Below the pieces are notes generated by a model. That model worked only from the letters and a program-made list of their open reading frames with translations. It was not told where the DNA came from and searched no databases. Both the position numbers and the translations under genes were made by a program. 64,000 nucleotides of DNA from CAZKRL01 sp964555295. Lineage in GTDB: Bacteria; Bacteroidota; Bacteroidia; Flavobacteriales_D; Sanyastnellaceae. Shown piece by piece: positions 41,090 to 49,655 of the stretch (position 1 is the first letter of the stretch; each line of letters opens with the position of its first letter). The stretch is taken from positions 1-64,000 of the forward strand of contig CAZKRL010000009.1 in NCBI GenBank assembly GCA_964555295.1. Direction: 5' to 3'.

Positions 41090-42309
41090 GCAGTAAATAT
41101 CCGTTCAACTTCTGCAGATAATTCAGTGGCAATGAAGTCAACATCGTCATCCCTTAAGTCATAATACACCGGTAGTGAAATTTCGGACTTGTAATTATTC
41201 CACGCATTAGGATAATCCTCGATATGATAGCCCAACTGCTTGTAAAATGATAGCAACGGCAAGGGTTGAAAATGCACGTTCAATGCAATGCCCTTCTGCG
41301 CCAACGCAGTAATCAACGAATCACGGTTTTCTTCTGAAAAACCATTTACACGCAACATATATAAGTGATAACAAGATTCTCTTATGTTGTCACCGAACTT
41401 CGGGGCAATGAACCAGGGCTTATCAGCGAAATGATGATTGTAGCGTTCACATATTTTTTTTCTTCGCAGCAAAGTATCATCATCATAGCGGTTTAACTCT
41501 ACCAAACCAATGGCTGCCTGCAGATCGGTCATATTGCACTTGAAACCCGCTTCCACAATATCATAACGCCATTGACCCGCGATGGTTTTCGACAAAGCAT
41601 CTTTGGTCTGACCGTGCAAGGCAGAAACATTAAGTGCCTTCCAAATCTGATTATTGTCAAAAGGTTCAGGCAAATTAAGTGTAACAGCACCTCCCTCTGC
41701 GGTGGTCAAATTCTTAACAGCGTGAAACGAAAATCCCATCACATCAGTTTGTGCTCCTACTCTGACTCCTTTATATAAGGCGCCAAAACTGTGAGCTGCA
41801 TCGGCAAGTACTAAAATTCGACCTAACATCTTTTGATGCTCGTTTGCAGGCTTAAATCGACTTATGTTTTCCGGAGCGCGCACCATCGACATTATCGCAT
41901 CGTAATCACAGGAGAGTCCGCCGATGTCAACCGGCATTATCACCTTAGTTCGTTCGTTGATCAGCGACGGAATTGCCTTCAAGTCAATTGTAAATCCATC
42001 GCGATCTACATCCACCATCACCGGTTTGGCTCCTACATGAATGACAATGTTGGCAGTGGCGGCATAAGTGTAGGCAGGAATAATTACTTCATCTCCCTGT
42101 CCCACACCCCACCATCGAAGCACCATCTCAGCGGCATTTGTCCAAGAATTCAGACATAATGTATTGGGCACATTGCAATAAGCTGAAATACGTTTTTCCA
42201 ATTCGCGAGTTTTAGGACCGGTCGTAATCCATCCCGATCTCAAAACTTCGGTTACTGCATCTATAGTAATTTGATCGACACGCGGCGGTGAAAATGGAAT
42301 ATTCCTCAT
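41086..42309 (-). CDS. DegT/DnrJ/EryC1/StrS-family PLP sugar aminotransferase
   Basis: 407 residues from the ATG at 42309 (MRNIPFSPPRVDQ, the classic start of the family); the open frame begins seven codons earlier. A TTACTTTG box ends 5 nt before this ATG, which supports it. The PLP-binding Lys is in FSFHAVKNLTTAEGGAVTL; DAAHSFGALYKG and NSWTNAAEMVLRWWGVG are also typical. It transfers an amino group to a keto-sugar nucleotide such as UDP-4-keto-6-deoxy sugars. Coupled by ATGA overlap with the sugar-phosphate transferase. Confidence 0.92.
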   Translation of the reverse strand: MRNIPFSPPRVDQITIDAVTEVLRSGWITTGPKTRELEKRISAYCNVPNTLCLNSWTNAAEMVLRWWGVGQGDEVIIPAYTYAATANIVIHVGAKPVMVDVDRDGFTIDLKAIPSLINERTKVIMPVDIGGLSCDYDAIMSMVRAPENISRFKPANEHQKMLGRILVLADAAHSFGALYKGVRVGAQTDVMGFSFHAVKNLTTAEGGAVTLNLPEPFDNNQIWKALNVSALHGQTKDALSKTIAGQWRYDIVEAGFKCNMTDLQAAIGLVELNRYDDDTLLRRKKICERYNHHFADKPWFIAPKFGDNIRESCYHLYMLRVNGFSEENRDSLITALAQKGIALNVHFQPLPLLSFYKQLGYHIEDYPNAWNNYKSEISLPVYYDLRDDDVDFIATELSAEVERIFTA

Positions 42310-42314
42310 CCACG

Positions 42315-42322
42315 CAAAGTAA
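42315..42322 (-). promoter_or_regulatory. -7 box of the aminotransferase operon, 5 nt before the ATG
   Basis: TTACTTTG on the minus strand (one mismatch to TAnnTTTG), then CGTGG and ATG at 42309. Confidence 0.4.
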
Positions 42323-42469
42323 TACTTCACATATTGAAACGCACTGAGCTCCTCTAGTCGAATTATCCATAGATACGTGGTGAAAAAGCCCCGTTCTTGT
42401 TAGAAAATTATTTTTGATGCAGATAGGTATCAGTAAATTGCTTTAATAAAAGCACTCGAATTACCAAGA

Positions 42470-45400
42470 ATGAAATCTATTCTGGCAATGCCAATGAGCA
42501 GCATTCAAGAAAAACACTGTTTTCTCAGAATTGTTATATGCCTGTTGATCAGTATCTGCCATTCGCATCTCACCGCATCTGCCGGAATTATTGAGAATAG
42601 AGGGCAATGGCCTGAACATATAATTGGGGCAATATTTCAATCACAGAGTGCGCTATTCATCGAGACTACGGGTCACACGATTCACATCGTTGAAACTGCT
42701 GATCACGGAGTTCACAATTTTAATGGCCATGTTATTAAATCACATATCGTGAATGCCCATGCACAAGCAACATTTCATTGGGGTAATAAACAAGAAACTA
42801 AATTCTACTATCACAAAAAGTCAGCGTCCTTTAACTGCAATTCATACAACGAATTAATCATCGAGAACATTCTGCCAAACATTGATCAACACTGGATTAT
42901 CAGTGATAACACAATCAAGTATGAATGGCACATTCGTGCGGGTGGTAACCCTGAAGCCATAGAGGTTCAAATCTCCGGTCATGACAAAGTTGATGTCATT
43001 CATTCCTCCCTGGAGATATCGACCTCGCTAGGAGAGATTCGTGAACAGCCCCCATTATCATGGAGTGAGACACCTGAAGGCAGGAGGCGTATAGCTTGTG
43101 AGTATCAAATCAGGGGCAATTCTGTTTTTTATCATCTGCCTGAGGGATACAATAAACAGCACACTCTAGTCATTGACCCCGAATTGGTGTTCTCTACATT
43201 CAGCGGGAGTTTCAGCAACAATTTCGGATACACCGCAACCTATGACCAGGGAGGTAATTTATACAGTGGAAGTTCTGCCTTTGGTCAAAATTATCCTGTC
43301 ACTGTTGGCGCATATCAAACCACACATCAAGGTGGCAGCAGTGCAATTGAAGATGGTATTGACATGGCGATTAGCAAATACAGTGCGGATGGTACTTCGA
43401 TGTTATGGTCAAGTTTTTTAGGTGGAAGTGGCGATGACTTGCCATTGAGCATGATTGTGAACCAACAGATGCAACTGTGTGTATACGGTGTTACGGGCTC
43501 GGCAGATTTCCCGGTTACAGCGGGAGCTTACGATCCTCAATTCTCTGGGGGCAGTGCCTCAAGTCTATCAGGAACGGGTGCAAGCTTTCCTAACGGAAGT
43601 GATATCGTTGTATGTAAATTCTCTGAAGACGGCAGTGAACTCCTGGCCTCCACGTATTTTGGCGGTAGTAACAATGATGGATTGAATACTGCATCGGCAC
43701 TCAGATATAACTATGCTGATGAATTTCGTGGTGAAATCAATCTCAACGCCAATGGAGATTTTCTCATCGTTTCTTCCACTTTTTCGACGGATTTCAATTT
43801 CGTGAATGGGGCGCAGTCATTTCCAGCAGGCGGACAAGACATAGTCATTGCCTCATTCGCTTCAGACCTTACATCCCTCAATTGGGCTAGTTATGCAGGC
43901 GGCAGTGGTGATGATTCAGGTTTTTCCATTACAGAAAATTTCGATGGTAGCTACTATATCGCCGGTGGTACTACCTCTGCCGACTTCAACGGATTGAACG
44001 GCTACCAAGCAAGCTTCGGTGGTGGTGCATCAGATGCTTACATACTCAGAATTTCTCCCGATGGATCAAGCTTTAGCGCCGGAACATTTTTCGGAGGATC
44101 GGATTATGATCAGTTTTATTTCGTATGCAGAGATAGTGATGGCAACATTTGTCTATTCGGTCAAACGGAAAGCACAGAAAGTCTGTGGATTCAAAACGCA
44201 GGATATTCTATTGCGCAAAGTGGCAATGGTTTGGTTAAGATGGACGCGGGTTTGCAAACTGTTTTATGGTCGACCCTTTTTGGTACAGGCGACAATAAAC
44301 CTAACCTCTCCCCTGCTGCATTCATGGCCGATTTATGCAACCGCATATACATCTGTGGCTGGGGTGTAGGACCCGATGGTGGCGGGCAGCTTAACCTATC
44401 GTCACATCTGGCTTCTATGCAGGGACTTGAAACCACCAATGGATGTTTCGACAACACTTCAGTATCGGGTGATTTTTATATGGCTGTATTTGACGGTAAC
44501 ATGAACTCTCTTCAGTATGGCAGCTTCATTGGAGGGGATGTAAGCAGTGAGCATGTGGATGGCGGAACGAGTCGCTTCGATCGCAGCGGCATAATCTATC
44601 AGAGCGTTTGTGCAGGATGCGGCGGCAATTCTGATTTCCCCATCTCTCCATCGAATGTTTGGTCGGCCACCAACAACAGCTCGTGCAACAATGCCGTGCT
44701 GAAATTTGATTTTCAAATTCCAATGACCGTAGCATCGTTTACACCTGAGGGGCCTTATTGTGTTGGTCAAACTGTGAGCTTCCAACAACAAAGTATAGAC
44801 GCCGCAGATTATATATGGCACTTCGGCGACGGCACCTCGTCGACCGAATCACAACCTCAACATCTCTATAACAATCCCGGTTCCTATGAAGTGACGCTCG
44901 TTGTATCCAACTCTCAAACCTGCAATTTGGAAGACTCAATAAGTGTGATTATCGAAATCAATGACGCCCTCAACTTACCGGATATGGAATATAATGTTTG
45001 CCGCGTTGATGACATTGAACTAGGACCTTCCAACCTAAACAACAATACATCCTATGCATGGACACCCAACGCAGGATTGAACGATAGTGACACACATAAT
45101 CCTACATGCACGGTAGATACCACCACACAATATGTCTTGTATGCAAGTACGGCAGGATGCACTGACACCTCTGCCTATACCCTGAATATTACCTCCGTAG
45201 CTCTGACTTTACCTTCTGACACCCTGCTATGCTCGGGTGACACCCTTGAAATTCAACCAGAGTTTTTGCCTTTGGAAGCAACTATTGTCTGGAGCTTGAA
45301 CGAAAACTTCTCCGATGTTCTGCCGAGTCAGGATAACACATTAGCAGTACAGGCAGGTCAGTCGATGATGTATTATGCACAGGCTGAATATAATAGTTGC

Positions 45401-46192
45401 AAAGACACCGCATCAATTGTGGTTCAGGGAACTGATTTATTTATTCAACTTCAAGACGACTATAAATTCTGTGAAGGAGACACTGTAACCATCGACAATA
45501 ATAACCTGCTAATTGGCGCTGACTATACATGGCAAAGTAATCTTGACATCATCACGATGGAAGAATCGGAAATCCTAATTTATGTGAGTGATACTGGCCG
45601 CGTAATACTAGATATGATTTGGGAAAACTGTGTGACCTCGGATACAGCAAAGATTTCACTTAGTGATCTTGCCACCATTATATTTGAAATCAATCCGATA
45701 CAAAGCATTATTTCTGCAGGAGAATCGGTGGAATTTGAGATATTTCCAGACACATTCAATTACCAGTGGCAACCACCAACATACCTCAATACACCTTTCG
45801 GGCCTAATGTTATTTCAAGTCCCAATGAGAACATCGAATATAATATTCAGATATACGATGGCAACTGTTATACGAACAGAAAGGCCGCTATTGAAGTAGT
45901 GCAACCTGATTGTGGGCCACCTCAAGTATTCGTGCCCAATACCTTTTCACCCAATGGCGACGGAATTAATGACAAAGTATTTGTACGCGCAAACGAACCC
46001 GAAAAAATATTGCTTCGTATTTACAATCGATGGGGTGAAATGGTGTTTGAAACCCGGAGTTTAACAACAGGTTGGGACGGAACATTCAGAGGTGAGTCAT
46101 CCGACCCGGACGTATTTACCTATTACCTCGAGATAACTTGCAAGGGAGGATCTCAGTACCTACATGAAGGCAACATCACCTTAACAAGATGA
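42470..46192 (+). CDS. Large T9SS type-B adhesin with SBBP-type repeats and PKD domain
   Basis: 1,240 residues. Signal peptide up to about residue 38. Residues 40-230 open with IIENRGQWPEHI, the start motif of Bacteroidota SBBP-repeat proteins. Residues ~240-740 carry beta-propeller repeats (YSADGTSMLWSSFLGGSGDD, FSEDGSELLASTYFGGSNND, ISPDGSSFSAGTFFGGSDYD). A PKD domain follows (~760-827; YIWHFGDGTSSTE), then Ig-like units. The C-terminus is a type-B sorting domain (1154-1240: VFVPNTFSPNGDGINDKVFV, IYNRWGEMVFE, GWDGTFRG), used by T9SS for surface export. Its stop overlaps the PorP/SprF start (ATGA). The two probably form an export and anchoring pair like SprB-SprF. Confidence 0.92.
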   Translation: MKSILAMPMSSIQEKHCFLRIVICLLISICHSHLTASAGIIENRGQWPEHIIGAIFQSQSALFIETTGHTIHIVETADHGVHNFNGHVIKSHIVNAHAQATFHWGNKQETKFYYHKKSASFNCNSYNELIIENILPNIDQHWIISDNTIKYEWHIRAGGNPEAIEVQISGHDKVDVIHSSLEISTSLGEIREQPPLSWSETPEGRRRIACEYQIRGNSVFYHLPEGYNKQHTLVIDPELVFSTFSGSFSNNFGYTATYDQGGNLYSGSSAFGQNYPVTVGAYQTTHQGGSSAIEDGIDMAISKYSADGTSMLWSSFLGGSGDDLPLSMIVNQQMQLCVYGVTGSADFPVTAGAYDPQFSGGSASSLSGTGASFPNGSDIVVCKFSEDGSELLASTYFGGSNNDGLNTASALRYNYADEFRGEINLNANGDFLIVSSTFSTDFNFVNGAQSFPAGGQDIVIASFASDLTSLNWASYAGGSGDDSGFSITENFDGSYYIAGGTTSADFNGLNGYQASFGGGASDAYILRISPDGSSFSAGTFFGGSDYDQFYFVCRDSDGNICLFGQTESTESLWIQNAGYSIAQSGNGLVKMDAGLQTVLWSTLFGTGDNKPNLSPAAFMADLCNRIYICGWGVGPDGGGQLNLSSHLASMQGLETTNGCFDNTSVSGDFYMAVFDGNMNSLQYGSFIGGDVSSEHVDGGTSRFDRSGIIYQSVCAGCGGNSDFPISPSNVWSATNNSSCNNAVLKFDFQIPMTVASFTPEGPYCVGQTVSFQQQSIDAADYIWHFGDGTSSTESQPQHLYNNPGSYEVTLVVSNSQTCNLEDSISVIIEINDALNLPDMEYNVCRVDDIELGPSNLNNNTSYAWTPNAGLNDSDTHNPTCTVDTTTQYVLYASTAGCTDTSAYTLNITSVALTLPSDTLLCSGDTLEIQPEFLPLEATIVWSLNENFSDVLPSQDNTLAVQAGQSMMYYAQAEYNSCKDTASIVVQGTDLFIQLQDDYKFCEGDTVTIDNNNLLIGADYTWQSNLDIITMEESEILIYVSDTGRVILDMIWENCVTSDTAKISLSDLATIIFEINPIQSIISAGESVEFEIFPDTFNYQWQPPTYLNTPFGPNVISSPNENIEYNIQIYDGNCYTNRKAAIEVVQPDCGPPQVFVPNTFSPNGDGINDKVFVRANEPEKILLRIYNRWGEMVFETRSLTTGWDGTFRGESSDPDVFTYYLEITCKGGSQYLHEGNITLTR

Positions 46193-47181
46193 GGGTAATA
46201 GCACTATTATATTTCTTGTTTGTCATAATGCCAATGCATTGTATTGCACAGGACATTCATTTTTCCAACTGGAAGGAAAGTCCGATCATCTCCGCACCTG
46301 CAAATACAGGCAACTTCGATGGAAATCTCAAGATCATGGGCAACTTCAGAAATCAGTGGCGTTCGGTTACAACGCCCTACAAAACGGCCGGAATCAGCGC
46401 TGAAGCAAAGGATTTTATAGGGTCGTTACCGAGACTTCAGATGGGACTTGGCTTCTCAAGGGATATTACAGGAGACAGTCGATGGGTTACCACTCAGGCA
46501 CAATGCATTGTTGCTTATGAAATCGGATTGGGTGTAAATTTTTCAATTACCCCGCTGATAGGAACTGGGCTCATTCAACAGCAACACAGCAATGAAAACC
46601 TACAATATGACCAGCAATGGAATGGAACATATTATGACCCCTCTCTTCAAAGTGGTGAAAGCTATACGCAATTCAACAATAACTACTATCAGTTTACCCA
46701 TGGACTTTCGGCAGGCATTAAGAACGATGAAACCGCCACGCTTCTGGGGTATTCAATGCAGCTGAACACCTCAAATGAAAACGCCGCAGGGTATGGAATA
46801 CAGCGATCGGCAAGAACTACAATTATAGCCGTACATCGGAGGAAGGCGGATGAATTTGTTATTGAACCCACAATTCATTTTCAATTTCAAAAAAGTTATC
46901 GCAACATATTACCGGGAATCAAACTGTATAAATCCATTGAGACAGGAAACTGGCATAATGTAGTTGCCCACGCGGGGGTTAGCATTAGAATTTCTGATGC
47001 CATTATTCCAACATTAGGTATGCAATATGATCAATGGACTGGGGGTATTAGTTATGACGTTAATTTGAGCAAGTTGAAAGTAGCCAGCAATGGCCGCGGT
47101 AGTTGGGAGATTTATATCGGCACAGTACTCAAAAAAATACCGAGGGTAATTCCAACACCCTACTGTCGGCCGATTTACTGA
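46189..47181 (+). CDS. PorP/SprF-family outer-membrane protein
   Basis: 330 residues. Signal peptide (ALLYFLFVIMPMHCIAQ), then QDIHFSNWKESPIISAPANTGNFDGN, the family's opening (DxHFSQ…P…NPA-like), followed by a beta-barrel with NFRNQWRSVTTPYKT, a hallmark of PorP/SprF. In T9SS organisms such proteins help export or hold type-B substrates at the cell surface; SprF does this for SprB. The ATG overlaps the stop of the 1,240-residue type-B adhesin, and this pairing is strong evidence that the two act together. Confidence 0.92.
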   Translation: MRVIALLYFLFVIMPMHCIAQDIHFSNWKESPIISAPANTGNFDGNLKIMGNFRNQWRSVTTPYKTAGISAEAKDFIGSLPRLQMGLGFSRDITGDSRWVTTQAQCIVAYEIGLGVNFSITPLIGTGLIQQQHSNENLQYDQQWNGTYYDPSLQSGESYTQFNNNYYQFTHGLSAGIKNDETATLLGYSMQLNTSNENAAGYGIQRSARTTIIAVHRRKADEFVIEPTIHFQFQKSYRNILPGIKLYKSIETGNWHNVVAHAGVSIRISDAIIPTLGMQYDQWTGGISYDVNLSKLKVASNGRGSWEIYIGTVLKKIPRVIPTPYCRPIY

Positions 47182-47218
47182 AGATAAAAAGTGTAATCGC
47201 GTAATTGTCTTTAAGCAT

Positions 47219-48163
47219 TCATTGCATCGATTCAATATATGCATCAATGAAATTTTGCTTCACTGAGGAAGACAATATACCTCTGCTCAACATATCATTG
47301 AACGCTAATGAAAATTTCTTAGCGCCTTTATAATTGAGATGTTCTAAGTCTCCAAAGTCATCATCATTAAGAGGGAACCGAGAGAAATCCAATCTCTCAA
47401 CATGGCTAAAATGTTGCTGATAGATACTATCGTAGGCAGGTTCATATTTAAATCCCGGATAGACCTTATGTAGCGGACTTCTAATCAAGAACACCTTGGA
47501 ATGATTGCTTTCCAATAGTTGTATCAATTCCTTCAAATAGAAAATATTCATATCACAAACCTCCATTGTTGTGTTCTCCATCCGATTCTGATTGCCATCA
47601 GATGTGCGCAGCAGAGAATCCATATCACTTCTGTCTAAATATTTGTAGCCCCCTGAGTAGTCAAGATAATTAACCCTCGATTTAAACAACTGATCCATTC
47701 GCCATTTCATTGATAGGCAATAGGAATTCAACCATCCACTTGGGTTATGAGCGAATATGAATGCATTGTCTCTAAGATCCATGAAAGGCGAAAACTTCAC
47801 ATAACTGCGCGAAAGATTTTGGTCATCCCAAATCCATTCGCAAACATCTGTTGAGAGACTATTATTCGAATACTCAATAAATACGTTATTCAATTTAACG
47901 CCATGGAGCAGCATGGATTTCACCTTATAGTAATTGTAGAAATATGCCTCTCCGGATAGGGCGAAATTCTTCATTCCATCAATCAATGAATCATTGAATG
48001 CGCATTCAGGATGCGAGTGCCCCAAGACACAATACTGAATTTCTTGTGCACCACCATAGTCAATGCTACGTAGGAGTTTTAGGCCAATAAAAAAATTAAA
48101 CGCTCCGAGGACTATTGTAAAAAAGAGGGCAAGAACCAATGATTTTAAAATAAACCTTCTCAT
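47219..48163 (-). CDS. SGNH-like membrane-anchored protein paired with MBOAT
   Basis: 314 residues from the ATG at 48163 (MRRFILKSLVLALFFTIVLG, one membrane anchor); the frame extends 20 codons further into the MBOAT gene. The start is 1 nt after the MBOAT stop. A GHSHPECAFNDSL motif after the anchor and DLEHLNYKGAKKFS near the C-terminus fit the first block and the Asp-x-x-His block of SGNH-type acyl-transferases/esterases like AlgX/AlgJ. The catalytic Ser is SH in GHSH. MBOAT plus SGNH pairs O-acetylate surface polysaccharides. Family assignment is from motifs only, hence moderate confidence. Confidence 0.7.
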   Translation of the reverse strand: MRRFILKSLVLALFFTIVLGAFNFFIGLKLLRSIDYGGAQEIQYCVLGHSHPECAFNDSLIDGMKNFALSGEAYFYNYYKVKSMLLHGVKLNNVFIEYSNNSLSTDVCEWIWDDQNLSRSYVKFSPFMDLRDNAFIFAHNPSGWLNSYCLSMKWRMDQLFKSRVNYLDYSGGYKYLDRSDMDSLLRTSDGNQNRMENTTMEVCDMNIFYLKELIQLLESNHSKVFLIRSPLHKVYPGFKYEPAYDSIYQQHFSHVERLDFSRFPLNDDDFGDLEHLNYKGAKKFSLAFNDMLSRGILSSSVKQNFIDAYIESMQ

Positions 48164-48164
48164 G

Positions 48165-49622
48165 CTAAAACTGGAAATAAATAAATTGTTCCTGTTTACC
48201 GCTATAAATAAGCACGCTTGCAAGAAGGAAAAAATAGAAGAGCAATCGCAAAAATGGAGATTTGCCGACCCTCCATTTTTCTAATGCAAAATGTGATTCT
48301 CTTCCAATCCATTCAGTAATAAAGAAAATAATTAAGAATATCAAAAGAATGGCCGGATGAACCTTGGCTCTCGCAAAATCGCCTGCTTTACTAACAAAAA
48401 AATCAATAGTAAACATATTATCAATAAATGCGAAAGCATGATGCAGATCAGCGGCTCTGAAAAATATCCAACCAAAGGTGACCATCAAAAATGTCAATGA
48501 CATTTTGAAAAACTCTGAAGGCGAGGGCAACATCCTTCCGGAAGCAACTGTTTCGAGATGGGTTCTATTCGATTTCATGAGTAATAACGGAAGAAAGTAG
48601 AGGGCATTAAGTGCTCCCCAGAAGATGAATGTCCAATTGGCTCCATGCCAAAAACCACTTACGATAAATATAATAAACGTATTTCTGACCCGTACGCCTA
48701 TACTACCCTTATTCCCACCAAGGGGTATATAGAGGTAATCGCGAAACCATCCCGATAGTGAGATATGCCAGCGACGCCAGAACTCGGCAATGTCTCGTGA
48801 GAAATAGGGAAATGAAAAATTCTTTAATAATTCAATACCAAATAATCGGGCGGTACCCAATGCAATATCTGAATACCCGGAAAAGTCTCCATAAATCTGA
48901 AACGAAAAGAAAATTGCTCCCAACAACAAGGTAGATCCAGAGAAGCTATCTGCGCCATTGAAAACAATATTGGCATACTCGGCGCAATTATCGGCAATTA
49001 CAACTTTCTTGAACAGACCCCATAGTATCTGACGCATACCATCAACAGCACGGTGATATGCAAAAGTTCTTGCTACTTTAATTTGAGGCAATAAATGCGT
49101 TGCTCGTTCGATTGGACCCGCCACTAATAAGGGAAAAAAACTCACGAAAACAGCATAGTCAACGAAATTACGTTCGGCTTTGATCCTTCTATAATAAACA
49201 TCAATCAAATAAGAAAGACCATGAAAGGTGTAAAACGAAATGCCCACAGGGAGCACTATGTTGAGCAACCAAGGACTCACTGAAAAACCCAGCAAAGACA
49301 AGGCCTCAGCAAAAGAAGATGCAAAGAAATCATAATACTTAAAAACTCCAAGAAACCCAAGATTGACGATTATACTTAACCAGAACCAAAATTTCTGTTG
49401 AGCTTTAGAGTTGGCAGATTCAACCCTAATTGCAGTATAATAGTCCAAGGAAGTCGAGAAAATCAACAAGAACAAAAAGCGCCAATCCCAACAACTATAA
49501 AAAAAATAACTTGCCGCCAGAATTAAAAGGTTTTGGGCCTTTAGATTTTTTTGAAAGAAAAACCAATACAGGGAAAAGATTATCGGAAGAAATAGGCAGA
49601 AATCAATGGAATTAAATAGCAT
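48165..49622 (-). CDS. MBOAT O-acyltransferase (AlgI-like)
   Basis: 485 residues, polytopic. It starts LFNSIDFCLFLPIIFSLYWFFF, as AlgI/DltB relatives do, with SFYTFHGLSYLIDVYY, the FAEFWRRWHISLSGWFRDYLYIPLGG block and the catalytic His in FIVSGFWHGANWTFIFWG. AlgI-type enzymes move acetyl groups across the inner membrane to partner proteins that modify a polysaccharide. The downstream SGNH-like gene is the probable partner. Substrate not known; the aminotransferase/sugar-transferase operon and the glycosyltransferases in the window suggest a surface glycan. Confidence 0.95.
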   Translation of the reverse strand: MLFNSIDFCLFLPIIFSLYWFFFQKNLKAQNLLILAASYFFYSCWDWRFLFLLIFSTSLDYYTAIRVESANSKAQQKFWFWLSIIVNLGFLGVFKYYDFFASSFAEALSLLGFSVSPWLLNIVLPVGISFYTFHGLSYLIDVYYRRIKAERNFVDYAVFVSFFPLLVAGPIERATHLLPQIKVARTFAYHRAVDGMRQILWGLFKKVVIADNCAEYANIVFNGADSFSGSTLLLGAIFFSFQIYGDFSGYSDIALGTARLFGIELLKNFSFPYFSRDIAEFWRRWHISLSGWFRDYLYIPLGGNKGSIGVRVRNTFIIFIVSGFWHGANWTFIFWGALNALYFLPLLLMKSNRTHLETVASGRMLPSPSEFFKMSLTFLMVTFGWIFFRAADLHHAFAFIDNMFTIDFFVSKAGDFARAKVHPAILLIFLIIFFITEWIGRESHFALEKWRVGKSPFLRLLFYFFLLASVLIYSGKQEQFIYFQF

Positions 49623-49655
49623 AGTCTGATGGCCTACTCCTTCAAATGAGATGCT

